Source: Eulemur rufifrons (lineage: Eukaryota > Chordata > Mammalia > Primates > Lemuridae). From it: 64,000 bases of DNA. Every line of letters begins with the position of its first letter. The first letter of the stretch is position 1. The stretch is taken from positions 84,765,114-84,829,113 of the forward strand of contig NC_090984.1 in assembly GCF_041146395.1 (NCBI RefSeq), in the 5' to 3' direction. Made by a program: the position numbers and the translations under genes. Positions 40,101 through 51,194 of this stretch are shown here, one piece after another. The notes beneath the pieces were generated by a model. It was not told the origin of the DNA, made no database searches, and saw only the letters and a list, made by a program, of their open reading frames with translations.

Positions 40101-42834
40101 AAAATTGGACATTTTGGCCGGGCGCGGTGGCTCACACCTGTAATCCTAACACTCTGAGAGGCCGAGGTGGGCGGATTGTTTGAGCTCAGGAGTTCGAGAC
40201 CAGCCTGAGCAAGAGCGAGACCCCGTCTCTACTAAAAATAGAAAGAAATTATACGGACAACTAAAAATATATATAGAAAAATTAGCCAGGCATGGTGGCA
40301 CACGCCTGTAGTCCCAGCTACTCGGGAGGCTGAGGCAGTAGGATTGCTTGAACCCAGGAGTTTGAAGTTGCTGTGAGCTAGGCTGACGCCACAGCACTCA
40401 CTCTAGCCCGAGCAACAGAGTAAGACTTTGTCTCAAAAAAAATAAATAAATAAACAAATAAAATTGGACGTTTTCTTCAGGTGACTTCAAGGGATCTTTT
40501 GGATATGTTGCTGAATGGGTTTCTGTTTGAGTGCTATAAGCTAGTTTCCAAAACTCTTCTGAGATTTTTAAACTAGTGGTTTTTAAAACCTTTTGCAGCT
40601 GTGTGGCTAAACAAAGACTATCACAAAATTTTCCATAGATGTGTAAAAACAATAAAACAGATAAATCCCTAAAGATGCCAAAGTACACAATTCAGGACAT
40701 ACTCAAATTTGATACACACCTTTAATGACTGACTTCTGCATTTTTAGCTTTCCAATAATCTATGCCCTCAACTCTGTTTTCCACAGAACATCAATAACAT
40801 GAATTAGGAGTAAAATGACAGAGGTAACCATCGGCATAAAGAACATCTTTTAATACAATGATTAACGTAAACAGGATTTTTGGAATTTGTACTTGAAATT
40901 TCAAAATGAGTCTTCTAAAAGACATTTAAACTGAATCTAAGAAAATAAGGTTATGTGGATAACAGAAAAATTAAAACTACATATTTAGAATTGTTTCTGA
41001 AAGGATACAGTAATTCTCTGAACTAAGAAATCCCTAAACATAAAAGCTCTCTACCACTAATCTGTGGTACAAATGAATTTCTTTTTAATTGTATAACAGG
41101 ACTAAAAATTATCTGCTTCACCCAGACACATATTCATTTCAAAGCTAAAACTGAATTAGTCATTTTTTTAAAAGTGCAGTTCAGGTTTTCCTTAAGCCAA
41201 ACACAACCTGTATCAAAATGTAAAAATGTGAAAAAGGCCACCCCACAGTTCTCTTTTAAGCTATTATCCCAGAAAAAAAGTGCACCCATCAAGCAGGAAG
41301 TGACTTCAAACCCACATCTATAGATGAAAGGAAACCACACAGTTCCATCAGAGGCTAAGGCAAGGCTTCCCAAATTATTTATTGTTCTTCTACCAAAGAA
41401 GAGTCTAAGATGCCCTTCAAATTATTGGTTCCAATAGACTAGCACTTTGAGGTAGCAGTTATTTCTGACACGGCTAACAGCCTACATAAACATTCCCCAC
41501 TACACAAGCAGTCAGGTTTTAAAATAATTATAAACATTATCACACCGTTTAACAAAAGGGAATGGATTTGTGATATCCCCTCCTTTGAGACTTTTTTTTT
41601 TTTTTTTTTTGCACAATACACTGCTGCTATTTAACCACTCTGCCCCTCTATATATTTCGCAACAAATCCTTGTTATGGGCATGATGAAACCTGACATAAA
41701 ATTTACTACAGAGCGAACATGCCCATTCAAATCAAGACCAATATTCCAGAACATACTGGACTATGGGGAGGAAAGCAGCAAATGAGATAAATTTTTAATG
41801 AATGTTGATTTCCAGAGAGCTCTCAATGCTTCTAATTTTATGCTAGAGAAACGGGAATCTTTAAAAATCCCTTGTAGAACTATGTCACATGGAACTTACA
41901 ACTTGCTCTTTAAGGAACCAGTAAGTATGTGCTTCTATCCTACAATAGTGATGATGATATAACAGAAATAAATACTTTCCTAGAAAAGCTTAAGGTTTCT
42001 GAGAATTTCAAAATCAAATTTAAACTCCCTTACTAACTCAAGCTACCCTGAATACGGGGGTGACTTGGAAGACTATCAGTTGAGAAAACCCGCGGTCAAA
42101 GTATGATTTAGGGGTAAAGCTCGGAGATGCAGTCAACAAAGTAATCAATACAATCTGCATCAAAGTTCACCAGGACACAAGAATCGGGAAAAAAGGTGAT
42201 TTTATTTGAAGAGCCCCCAATAGGTGCTGGAAAGCAGAATTGGAAATTCACCCAAAGTAGGTTACAACTGTCTCATTTTGGTCACAGTCCTGCGGAAACC
42301 CTAAAAGAAAGGCAATCTGTATTAAATAAAAAAATTCGGAAAACTCCATTTACACCAAGTACGTGTCACGGTGCCACGGCTCCGCCCTTGACATCCTTCC
42401 CGGGGCCGCGGGCCGGCTGACGGTCGGTGCGAGCGGAGCGCTGTCCCGCAGGGCCCGCCTGGACCGCGTTTGCCCCACCCAGCCGGGGAGGAGTAGCGGT
42501 GCGCGCGGCCTGGGCCGAAACACAGCCGGCGCATCCGTCGGGCGGCCGCACGCCTCGACTTCCCCCCGGACCTGCAGCCCCCAAACCGCGCGGGTAGGGC
42601 CCGCAGCCCAGTCACCGCGCAGCCCGCGCTGCCCCGGGCCCAATGCCCCAGCGCGCAGACCTCCGGGGGCCGTCACGCCCCGACCGCGGGCCCGGGGGCG
42701 AGAACAGGCTGCGCCGCCGCCTCGCCCTCCTTCTCCCGGCCCCGGCTACTCACGTGCCAGATGGCGAAGAAGATAAGCGCGGCGGTGAGCAGCAGCGCCA
42801 GCATGTAGCAGAAGGCCGCGAACGTGAACGCCAT
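31123..42834 (-). CDS. CNIH1: CNIH1, cornichon family protein 1 (COPII cargo receptor), 5 coding exons
   Basis: On the minus strand, joining 42834-42754, 38593-38525, 34578-34466, 33384-33241 and 31150-31123 gives 435 nt, a 144-residue protein plus stop, the usual CNIH1 length. All junctions are GT-AG with matching phase. It begins [20 protein letters not shown] and ends [12 protein letters not shown]. Cornichons are multi-pass membrane proteins of the ER and early Golgi that load cargo such as TGF-alpha-family precursors into COPII vesicles. Hydrophobic segments are visible at residues about 5-27, 55-75 and 117-142. The invariant family motifs [32 protein letters not shown] and [15 protein letters not shown] are intact. 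The main form lacks the 16-residue insertion of CNIH2/3, but intron 2 holds a candidate for it. It converges with CDKN3 and lies in tandem with GMFB. Confidence 0.97.
31445..31605 (-). repeat. MIR SINE
   Basis: Reverse MIR: acttcacttaatcctccaag, ttcccattttatagaaggga. Lies in CNIH1 intron 4. Confidence 0.7.
31880..31975 (+). repeat. Old repeat scrap (tttattgagcac-type)
   Basis: tcattcactcattcatttct, cttaagtgcatactatatgc, agcactgttccagacatt: a common mammalian repeat start, seen also at 20375, 43082, 45020 and 59281. Family uncertain. Confidence 0.45.
32479..32697 (+). mobile_element. MER20-like hAT DNA element
   Basis: Starts ggtggttctcaatcagggca, carries agacatttttggttgtcatg and ggatgctgctaaccatccta, and ends gaagttgagaaaccctga. 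The flanks ctagagtg and ctagagga look like a decayed 8-bp hAT duplication. Confidence 0.75.
33241..33384 (-). CDS. CNIH1: CNIH1 coding exon 4 (residues 88-136)
   Basis: 144 nt, acceptor cttattgcag, donor gtaagt. It encodes [19 protein letters not shown] and the C-terminal membrane segment through FFYYLYG (Gly136 split over the intron). Confidence 0.96.
33985..34300 (+). repeat. L1 3' end fragment
   Basis: gtagtggtttcacaggtgta, aaaattcattgagctgtaca, ctgtaagttatatctcattt: an old L1 3'UTR end in CNIH1 intron 3. Confidence 0.7.
34466..34578 (-). CDS. CNIH1: CNIH1 coding exon 3 (residues 51-88)
   Basis: 113 nt, acceptor tttttcttccag, donor gtaata. It encodes [19 protein letters not shown] onward to LLAYHIWR, the second hydrophobic segment. 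The last Arg codon is split 2+1. Confidence 0.96.
34579..38230 (-). other. CNIH1: CNIH1 intron 2, main body
   Basis: AT-rich sequence with one MIR (36755-36965); otherwise I see nothing in it. The candidate 48-nt exon adjoins it. Confidence 0.75.
36755..36965 (+). repeat. MIR SINE
   Basis: ttcaaattcagctctacttt, ttgggcaaagtgccttaacc, acttagcacagggcctggca, in CNIH1 intron 2. Confidence 0.85.
38231..38278 (-). CDS. CNIH1: Candidate cryptic or alternative 48-nt CNIH1 exon (CNIH2/3-type insertion)
   Basis: Lies in intron 2, 246 bases past exon 2. Read on the minus strand it is bounded by an AG (ggccaaag) and a GT (gtgtgt), with a perfect TACTAAC branch-point motif (plus coordinates 38315-38321) 38 bases upstream and a T-rich stretch between. 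It is exactly 48 nt, has no stop, and exons 2 and 3 both meet on whole codons, so inclusion adds 16 residues in frame: [16 protein letters not shown]. From memory CNIH3 has RERLRNIERICFLLRK at this place. With a one-residue offset, E, I, R and L coincide and several K/R and V/L/I positions are conservative. It could be a live alternative exon, a decaying relic, or chance; the donor is only moderate. Confidence 0.4.
38525..38593 (-). CDS. CNIH1: CNIH1 coding exon 2 (residues 28-50)
   Basis: 69 nt, acceptor attttag, donor gtaagt. It encodes [17 protein letters not shown] then CNTLNP and ends on a whole codon. This is the boundary where the CNIH2/3 insertion starts. Confidence 0.96.
38810..39010 (+). 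repeat. L2-like fragment
   Basis: gttatttcctttacttgaaa, atccaaactcctctttatcc, aaagccctcttcccatgtt resembles an L2 3' end. Confidence 0.55.
40116..40459 (+). mobile_element. Lemur-type Alu with target-site duplication
   Basis: Starts ggccgggcgcggtggctcac and has linker aactaaaaatatatatagaa. Flanked by aaaattggacatttt (40101-40115) and aaaattggacgtttt (40460-40474). The A tail contains (AAAT)n. Little diverged, so young. Confidence 0.94.
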
Positions 42835-43030
42835 GGCCGGGGAGGAGCAGGGAGCAGCGCCGATGCCAGCGGAGAAAGGCGGCGCAGGGCCCTCTGGGTA
42901 AAACCATTCACTTCCCCCGGCCACAGCCGCGACCGCCACCTCCGCCGCTGCCGCCGCCGCGGCGCCCGCCCTCCCAGCGCGCCTGCGCACCAGTGCAGCC
43001 TCGCCGACGCCCTCTGATGGCCGGAGTCCG
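42345..43030 (-). promoter_or_regulatory. CNIH1: CNIH1 CpG-island promoter
   Basis: A CpG-dense block covering the start codon, exon 1 and the beginning of intron 1, ending sharply near 43030. There is no TATA box; the GC-rich stretch with repeated GCC/GCCGCC units at 42936-42964 (minus-strand GGC runs) probably lies at or just upstream of the transcription start. No divergent gene is visible on the other side. Confidence 0.8.
42754..42834 (-). CDS. CNIH1: CNIH1 coding exon 1 (residues 1-27)
   Basis: The start is ggccATGG, with G at -3 and +4, a strong context. It encodes the first membrane segment, ending [10 protein letters not shown], and is followed by donor gtgagt. It sits within a CpG island. 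Confidence 0.96.
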
Positions 43031-43081
43031 ACTTGCACTTACTAATATATTGTTCGAACTGTTGATAGATTTGTTTTTCCT
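43031..43081. other. Short intergenic boundary
   Basis: AT-rich sequence at the abrupt end of the CNIH1 CpG island. Confidence 0.4.
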
Positions 43082-43570
43082 TCCTTCTCGCGTTTATTCG
43101 CTGAACAAATATTTATTGAATGAATGCCTAGTTTGTTCCAAATACTACGTTTCTCCCTTCAGATACAAAGATAAATAAGATAGTACTTGCACTGAGAGAT
43201 GATGCCGGAAACGAATAGCTAAATAAATAATTACGGTATCGTAACCCTGTAAACGGATGTCTGTGGGATGTTATGAAAGGTCAAACAAGGGCACCCAGGC
43301 TGCCCCGGAGCATTGAAGCAAGGATTCCTGCAGAAGGTGTTTCCTAGGTGAGCCTTACATGATAAGTAGAAGTTCTCCAGGCAAAGAGAAGTTAGAACTG
43401 GCAATCCAAAGAAACAGTTCAGATGAGCAAAGGCACAGGAAAGGAAAAAAAAGAAAAAAGCGCGGTGTCTTAGGTGAAACCAGCAGCAGTTCTGTATTAG
43501 TAGAACAGAAAGTGCAAGACAATATTGAGACTTAGAAAGAGGTTAGCAAGGGGTCAGATCATAGAGGGCC
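43082..43570 (+). repeat. Old LINE-type repeat fragment
   Basis: gaacaaatatttattgaatg, then aagatgataa-like and gtgtttcctaggtgagcc, atcatagagggccttatgtg: a well-known ancient mammalian repeat layout. Family not certain. Confidence 0.5.
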
Positions 43571-44033
43571 TTATGTGTTTAAATAAGGAACTTATATCCC
43601 ATAGCCCAAGTTTTTCAAATTTTTTTGCTCACCATGCATAATTAGACTTTTTCATTGCAGCCTGGTGGAGCATCAGATAGACATCAAGTTATGGAGAGAT
43701 AGAAATGTAGATATAGAGACAAAGAAACATAGATTTAACCAAAACAAAAATTTCACAAAACTGTACTAAAGATCCATGAATACTTTCCCTTCTTTTTTGC
43801 TGTTTTGTTTTGTTTTGAATGCTGGATGCAACCTACAAAATTGATTCACAACCTATTAACTGATTGCTGCTGATGGAAACAGATGTCATTGAAGGCTTTT
43901 AAGCAAGAGAAGGGTGTGTTTAGATTTGCATTAAAGATCACTCACACATGCAAATTGTGTAGAATGGTTTAGAAGCAAGGCCTATCCAGTGCTGTGTAGT
44001 AGAATTTCCTGTAATGGTGGAGATTTTCTATAC
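43571..44033. other. Intergenic stretch
   Basis: No gene or named element seen. Confidence 0.35.
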
Positions 44034-44197
44034 CTGTGCTGCCCAGTACAATAGCCAGTAACCACATGTGGCTGTTGAGCACTTGCAATGTGTCTAGTAT
44101 GACTGAGGAAATGAACTTTAAATTTTACATTATTTTAATTAATTAAAATTTAAATGGCCACATGGGGCTAGTTGCTACTGTATTGGACTGTACAGAT
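44034..44197 (-). mobile_element. Non-autonomous hAT element
   Basis: tgctgcccagtacaatagcc ... ccacatgtggctgttgagca ... tggccacatggggctagttg ... tattggactgtacag: inverted ends pair with each other. Same broad family as 14905 and 45149. Confidence 0.65.
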
Positions 44198-45018
44198 CTC
44201 TACCACCAGGATTATGTGACACCTTCTTGCAAATTACAAAGGTACTTTCTCCAGACACAGAAAGGCCCACACCAAAGTGCAAGAATACAGGCTATACTTC
44301 AGCCCCACTAACCTCCTTGGCCAGCCACCTCTATGCAGTACACAAACTTCCCAACTGTGCACAACAACCCTGATTAGAGGAGTGTTCGGTTGGAAACGGG
44401 GCCCACAGCAATGATCCAGGCAAGTTTCTGTGAATCTGAACTAGAGCAGTGGAAGCTGGGATGGAAAGGAGTGAACATATTTGATAGTATAATATTTGGG
44501 AGACAAGCTCAGCAGGACTTCATTAATTGGATCCCCTGGTGAGAGAAAGGAAGGAAGCAAAGATGATTTATTCAGTACTTCAGGCCGCAGAAGCACAGCA
44601 AAACACAGCATTGGGCAGTATTTGTACAGGAGAACTCACAACCTAATAAGAGGCAGATGCAGCCTCCTGGGCTCTGGGGGAAAGAGAGTTTGCAGGGAAT
44701 TATTCAAGCCAAACCATAAGATCCAGCCCCCTTCTTCTAAATGAATCCCATCTTATACCTTGGGAAGTGATGTTTCATTGCCAGATACCAGGAGATCCTA
44801 CCTTTTGGCAACAGGCTTTTCTCCAGCTGCACTTGTATCTTTTTCTTAACTGGTAACTAGACTAGCACTTTATCTCACAGAATGAAAGCCTCCCAGGGAC
44901 AAACCCTTAAGTAGAAGGGGCTACCTATATTTCACCTAAGGAGGTAGAGGGACTTCCTAAGCGGAATTTTGTCTGCCCTAATCCCCACTACTGCTGTTAC
45001 ATAAAAACAAAGTCCCCC
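44198..45018. other. Intergenic stretch
   Basis: No gene; nothing recognised. Confidence 0.35.
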
Positions 45019-45148
45019 CACTTCGTTCAACAAAGGTTTATTGTGCACCCCTCCTATGTCAGGTAAGACACTGATTCACACAAATAAGCTATGGCAGTAT
45101 GAAGCCCTCTTCACATATTACCAGAGCACACAGGGAAACTTTAGACCT

Positions 45149-45355
45149 ATGTTATCTAATACAGGAGCCACTAGTCATGTGTGGCTATGTAGATTTAAAT
45201 TAATTAAAATTAAATAAAATTGAAATTTCAACTTCTCAGCTACACTATGCAGCCATATTTCAAGCATCCAATAGCCTTCTGTCACTGGTGGCTACTATAT
45301 TAGTGTAGACATAGAAAATCTCCATCATCATAGAAAGTTCTATCGGACACCACTG
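45149..45355 (-). mobile_element. Non-autonomous hAT element
   Basis: gttatctaatacaggagcca, actagtcatgtgtggctatg, ttctatcggacaccactg: a diverged relative of the element at 44034. Confidence 0.6.
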
Positions 45356-46984
45356 CTTGAGATAATATCACGCAGCTATGATCTGTTGGAGAATAAACCC
45401 ATTTTAATGAGGGTAAATGGCTTATTATTAATATATGAACCAACCATGGACAAGGCAGTTAGTGAAGAAAATAATGGGTTTACTTGACATTTTGGAGGAC
45501 ATTACAAACTGAGCAATCTGCACCATCTATGTTCAAACAGTTCCTAGTATATTGGGAATTTCTATTAACTCTTTCAGCCCTTGGAAGTACTTTTACAATA
45601 CATACTGAATGCAGTTCCGGCTTCTGCTTGTATGTATGGATGAGGCTGTGTAATATTTCCAACAAGTACTAATTTACGCACTTGTTCTCTCTCCTCCCTT
45701 TCTCTCAATCAAATTCCTTTGTTCAATAATCTTTCCATCAGTTTACCTCTACTTCCCCCACTGACTATGCCCCCAACCCAGACAGATGGACACAAGTCAG
45801 CCACCGAAGACCTGGAAAATAAAGCCCACAAATACAAAGCATCTAATCTGAGAAAAAGACAAAAAAAAGTTCAGATACACACCAGAGAAATTTTCCAGCC
45901 CCCAAACTAGATAAACAAAGCCAGTATTGAGGAAAGGGGAAGGTGCTGAGCAGTTAGGAGAATGTGAGCTAAAGAAATTTGCAAACCTCAGTGGGAACAA
46001 GCACAGCCTCACCAAACTGCAGGGAGTTGCTTGGCAGCTCAGCTCAGTTTTCTGCCAGTCAACAGCAGGTTGTACTTCACCCATCAATCGTCCCGGTGGG
46101 AGTGATGCCTGGCACTCTGCTCAGCTGCCCGTGCAGGGGTGGGAGGGAGTAGGATGCTTAAAGACGTGGTGGTAACATAAAAGAGAAAACCTGCACTAGT
46201 GTGAATTTAACCTCAACCAACTCAAGCACTCCCACAGAGGTGGAACAATAGGGGAACATCCCAGGTACAAATACCATATGGAACCCACTGTGCTTCCAGA
46301 GGATCTGGGCCCTTGCCTTGACACACTTCCAAGAGGAAAGAACTCTGAGCACAGAAAACTGGAGGCCAGCAGTCCCAATTTTCCAGAAGAGGTTTGCATA
46401 TTTGGGAGAGAAGCAATTTCACCTAAGAATTACGGGTGGTTTTAAGTGGGCAATGGATCTAGACATGTGACTGAGACATAGGCCTTGGAAAGAATAGCTA
46501 TGAAGCTGAGAACAATGGGATATGTAACAGAAAGTATTGGTTGTGTCCAAATCCATCCCCATTTCTTTCTGGTTGGTAGAGCCCAGAGTTTGCGTAAGGG
46601 TTCAAGGCCCCTGGGCCCTGTGCTCACAGGAGGAGCCCTTCCCAAACCCACGGATTAGAGAAAAGGTAGCTCCACCCCTCTAGAACAATGATGATTCCCA
46701 GTTGCTTTCTGTATGTGGCAGAGGTGACAATTTGTTCATATTATTTTCTGTTCACTATTTGCATTTCCAAAACCTTGGGTTAAGGCTGCATGCAGGTAAA
46801 GCACTTTGGGCTTACTGGCAAAATGTGGTTTCTCAGTATCCATGGCTGTGTCATCCACTCTGCCCTTTGCCCTAGGTGTGCCTGTTACACAACCATTATG
46901 AAGGGAATCAAGGTACAGAAATGACCCAGCCAACAATCCCATGTGTGCAAAAAATGTCTCTTTATTCTTATTTTTTGTGTGTCT
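45356..46984. other. Intergenic stretch
   Basis: About 1.6 kb of unique-looking sequence with several short open frames of no coding character. No gene or named repeat. Confidence 0.4.
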
Positions 46985-47325
46985 TTCTTTTTCATAAAGT
47001 CACATAAAGCTTAAAGATGGTGAAATGCACAGATCTTAAGTGTGCAATTCAGGAAGTTTCAATACATGCATACACCTACGTAACCTCCCCCCGCAAATAA
47101 GACAGAGAGCACTGCCATCACCTCACCAAGTTCCCTCGTGGCCCACCACCCTAGGCAGCAACTTCTGCTCTCTGGCACATAGATTCATTTTACCTGCTCT
47201 GGAACTTCACTAAATGGAATCATATGATATGTATTCCTGGCTTTTTTTGGCTCAGCATACTGTTTGGGGGATCTCTCTTCTAGATTCATCCACATTGCTG
47301 CATATATCTGTAGTTCATTCATTTT
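46985..47325 (-). repeat. Antisense L1 3' fragment, first copy
   Basis: Reverse old L1 3' region: cttaagtgtgcaattcagga, cttcactaaatggaatcata, attcatccacattgctgcat. Confidence 0.7.
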
Positions 47326-47875
47326 TTTAAGGTAACTTTATTAAGGTATGATTTGCATAATATAAAATGTACCCATTTCAAGGATACCTCAATGAGTTTA
47401 CGCAAAATTATACATTCAGGTAACCACCCACAATCACAATGTTGCACATTTACAATACCCCCAGAAAAGTTCCACTATGGCCCTTCCTAACCCACAGTCC
47501 AAGGCAACCACTGATCTGCTTTCTGTCTTTATAAATTAGATTTGTCTTGTCTAGATTGTCACATTATTGAAATTATATGATAGGTACTCTTACATCTGGC
47601 TTCTTTCATTCAGCATAGTTCTGATATTCATCCATGTTTTTGTATTAGTAGTTTGTTCCTTTTCATTGCTCTGTAATATTCTATTGTGGGAATATATCAC
47701 AACTTGTTTGTCCATTCTTCTATTAAATAACCCAGATGGTTATTTCCAGTCTGGGGCTATTTTAGAGAAATCTGCTCCTTACATTCTTTTACAAGTCTTT
47801 TTTTCTGAATATGTATTTTCTTTTCTCTTAGACAAATCGAAGTGATATTTCTGGGTCATGGATGAGGTGCAATGT
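47326..47875 (-). repeat. Antisense L1 3' fragment, second copy
   Basis: ttattaaggtatgatttgca, atgtacccatttcaaggata, tctggcttctttcattcagc, attcttctattaaataaccc. It starts again at the 3' end, so it repeats the region covered by the previous fragment. Confidence 0.7.
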
Positions 47876-49002
47876 TCTTTATTGTGTTTAAATATCTTTG
47901 TTCTGACCCTAATTCCCCTTCCAGTAGATTAATGAAAAATTCTGCCTCAGGTAATATTGGTGACCCCTCTTCTGAGAGTCATACTAGTGTCCTGGATATG
48001 TATATGGTCACAGTAGCAGGACTGGCAGGTATTAGGATCTTTGCCAAGGTTGGGAACTCTGGTACCTCCAGGCACCCCAGGGTTGTCCTCTCTGTTATGT
48101 CACCACCTCCCCAGGGCCTGGAGAATGGGGCACAGATCTCCACTGCCTGCAAGACTCACAAACAGACCTCTTTGATCCCTTCCCAATTTAGGAGGCTAGC
48201 TACTCTCTCCAATCTCTCCTAAACCCCAAAGCCTTCGCTTGCCATGCTCCCACTCTGAGACACCTAGAGAGTCTCTTCAGTGCAATGAGGGCCTTCACAA
48301 AAGGCAGAAAGAGCTATCGACTTCAGATGACTTCTTTTTTTTTTTGTCTTACCTGCAAAAGTTCTCAAGGCAAGGAAGCCTAAGGGGCTTGACCACCTTC
48401 GAGGTATAGGGAGAAAGAGGAACACAAGAGAAAAACACCAACAATTGGTTCAAGAAACATTTAGCCACCTTTTAAGTACCAGGGAGTGCTTAATCTTCTT
48501 TATGATAGTTTTACACATTTGATTTCCCAAAGGTTATAATCTGAACATCCTCTTTGTTGAATGAAGGAAGTTCTGAAATCTTTAAAAGAGACTAAGTGGT
48601 TCGATGGGACACACTGCTCTCTAATTTCCTTTATGGGAGATTTGACCATTTGATCTGTGGGTGGGTGAGTCAAGGAGTAGAGTTGTGCCAGGTTGCATCG
48701 TTGTATGGAGGTTTACTGTAAGGGTACATGGGAAGGAGAGAGTGAGAAAGGAATTGCAGCCTTTGCACAAATAGCCCTCACAGGCCTTTAAAGAGACCCT
48801 GTGGGATTCTAGTGACCCAGAACCTGGGAGCTCTAAGCAACAAGCACCTGTAGTCCCTCATTCTAGTGCCACATCTTTATGGTAATGGCATCATCTCAGG
48901 TCCAGGGGCACCTCTCAAGGGCCACAGAACTAAGAGAGTACTGATTTCACATAGGAACCTGGAAACACATTAGCAAACTCAAGGCTATAGCAATTCCAGG
49001 GC
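47876..49002. other. Intergenic stretch
   Basis: No gene; a 116-codon open frame at 47872 is L1-derived at its start and otherwise not coding-like. Confidence 0.4.
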
Positions 49003-49399
49003 TGTCTTAGTCTGTTTGTGTTGCTATAATACCACAGACTATGTAATTAATAAACAATACAAATTTATTTCCCGCAGTTCTGGAAGCTGGAAAGTCCAAG
49101 ATCAAGGTGCCAGCAGGGCTGGTGTCTAGTAAGGGCTGTTCCCTGCTTCCCAGATGGTGCCTTGTTGCTGCATCCTCTGGAGGGGAGGAAGGCTGTGTCC
49201 TCACATGGCAGAAGGGATGGAAGGACAAAAAGAGCCTATGCTAGTTCCCCATCTAGCATTTCATAAGACGCTAATCCACGCTCGAGGGCACAGCCCTCAT
49301 GATTTAATCATTCCCCAAAAGGCCCCACCTCCTAATACCACCACAATGAGGATTAAGTGTGAAAATGAATTTTGGAGGGACACGTTCAAACCATAACAC
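49003..49399 (-). mobile_element. MaLR MLT1A-type solo LTR
   Basis: Starts tgtcttagtctgtttgtgtt and ends acgttcaaaccataacaca; MLT1 layout in reverse with the polyadenylation region at its left. Confidence 0.85.
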
Positions 49400-49739
49400 A
49401 GGCAGCCAGCAGCTTGCAAAGCATATAAGTTGTTGGGGGGATGCAAACCCTTCCATAAAGACTCTGAATTTTAACTTTGAGCACATACAAAATCAAAACC
49501 TAAAAACTCTGACTATGAACAATAAAGGTTTCTGAAGGGTTATGAAAATTGCAGCCCAGTAAATGAGGGATGGGACTATATAGGACCTTCTAGAAGATCC
49601 CCAGGAGCTGAAAATAGAAGACTCAAGCTACCACCTAAACTGTTCCCCTAGCCACGTGGGTTAACACCCGTTCCTTACTAAGAAAGAACTAGACATTGAC
49701 ATCAAAACCAACTGTGAGGAAGTATTGTGGAGGGTTAAA

Positions 49740-49893
49740 AGGGCAGTACGGGAGTCAGAAATCACTGCTCTACTCCCTTTAGCTCCACCTCTCAAAATCT
49801 CACGATTTCACTTTCTGAAAACTGTGAATGATAACAACTACCTCATAAAGTTGTTGTAAGAATTCAGTGAGGTATATTTATAAACAAAAAGTT
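49740..49893 (+). repeat. MIR fragment
   Basis: aactgtgaatgataacaact then acctcataaagttgttgtaa, a MIR middle region. Confidence 0.55.
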
Positions 49894-49894
49894 A

Positions 49895-50704
49895 ACTGTA
49901 AAACAGCCTCAGGCAGGTCCTTCAGGAGGTATTCCAGAAGAAAGCATTGTTGTTACAGGAGATGACAGCTGCATGTATGGCATTGCTCCTGAAGACCTTC
50001 CAGTGGGACAAGACGTGGAGGAGGAAGACAGTGATATTCATGCCCCTGACCCTGTGTAAGTCTAGGCTAATGTGTGTGTTTGTGTCTTAGTTTGTAACAA
50101 AAACATTTAAGTAAAAAAAAAAAAATTAAATAGAAAAAAGCTTATAGAATAAAAATATAAAGAAAAAAATATTTCTGTACAGCTGTACAATGTGTTTGTG
50201 CCTTAAGCTAAATGTTATTACAAAAGAGTCAAAAAGTTAAAAAAAAAAATAATAAAATGCTTATAAGGTAAAAAAGTTACAGTAAGCTAAGTTTATTATT
50301 GAAGAAAATTTTTTAATAAATTTAGTGTATCCTAAGTGTACAGTGTTTATAAAGTCTACAGTGTACAATATGCTGGGCCTTCACTCACCACTGACTCACC
50401 CAGAGCAACTTCCAGTCTTGCAAGCTCCACTCATGATAAGTGCCCTATGCAGGTGTAACATTTTTTATCTTTCATAACATATTTTTACTGTACCTTTTCT
50501 ATGTTTAGATATACAGATACTTACCATTGTGTTACAACTACCTACAGTATTCAGTACAGTAAAATGCTGTATAGCTTTGTAGCCTAGGAGCATTAGGCTA
50601 TATCATATAGCCTAGGTGTGTAGTAGGGTATGATGCTCATGCAATGATGACATCAATCCCATTTCTCAGAATCTATTCCTGTTATTAAGTGAGGCGTGAC
50701 TATA
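49895..50704 (+). mobile_element. Tigger2-type DNA transposon, 3' part
   Basis: cagcctcaggcaggtccttc, cttccagtgggacaagacgt (the last codons of the transposase), tgtacagctgtacaatgtgt, gtagcctaggagcattaggc, then a terminal repeat ending aagtgaggcgtgactata. It has no intact transposase. Confidence 0.8.
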
Positions 50705-51194
50705 ATTTGGCCTCAATCCAGAGTTATCTGGAAGGCACTCTGAGGTTATCAAATATGTATTTCTTTTAAAAGTACACAAATCATGTTTAAAGAAGTGATA
50801 ACATTGCTATTGCCCTGGAGCAAATGCCTGGGAGGAAGTCCAATGTTCTTATATAATTGAATCTTAATTTTGTTCAAAAGACTGCATCATTTGTACACTT
50901 CAACCCTTTTCTATAATATATTCATATAGTTCAAATTCAGTTAACTTAAATTCAGCTTGCCTGCCCTTTTTAATATTCAATAAATGTGGTGTTATTGTCC
51001 AATCTATGCCATAAACATGATACAACATAGTTAATATCTAAATAGTACTCATAACAACTATTTAAATAGTAAGACATTATTCTGAAAACTATTTATTGAT
51101 AAGAACACTGATGAACTGAAAAATCCAGCAACTTAAAGTTAAATGAAGTAGTCAATGGATAAAGTTTGAAGGTAATAGCTTCAAAGTCTGATCA

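Larger units (their letters stand above)
38594..42753 (-). other. CNIH1: CNIH1 intron 1
   Basis: Holds an L2-like fragment (about 38810-39010), another L2 3' end (39700-39780), and a full-length Alu (40116-40459). The stretch 40480-42340 shows no recognisable element apart from a 19-T run near 41592. Confidence 0.8.

Noticed and set aside
42322..43038. Open frames of up to 137 codons in the CNIH1 CpG island
   Set aside because: Same cause. Only the minus-strand frame starting at 42834 is coding, and only to the donor at 42753.
47872..48222. 116-codon plus-strand frame
   Set aside because: Begins in antisense L1 sequence; no recognisable domain.
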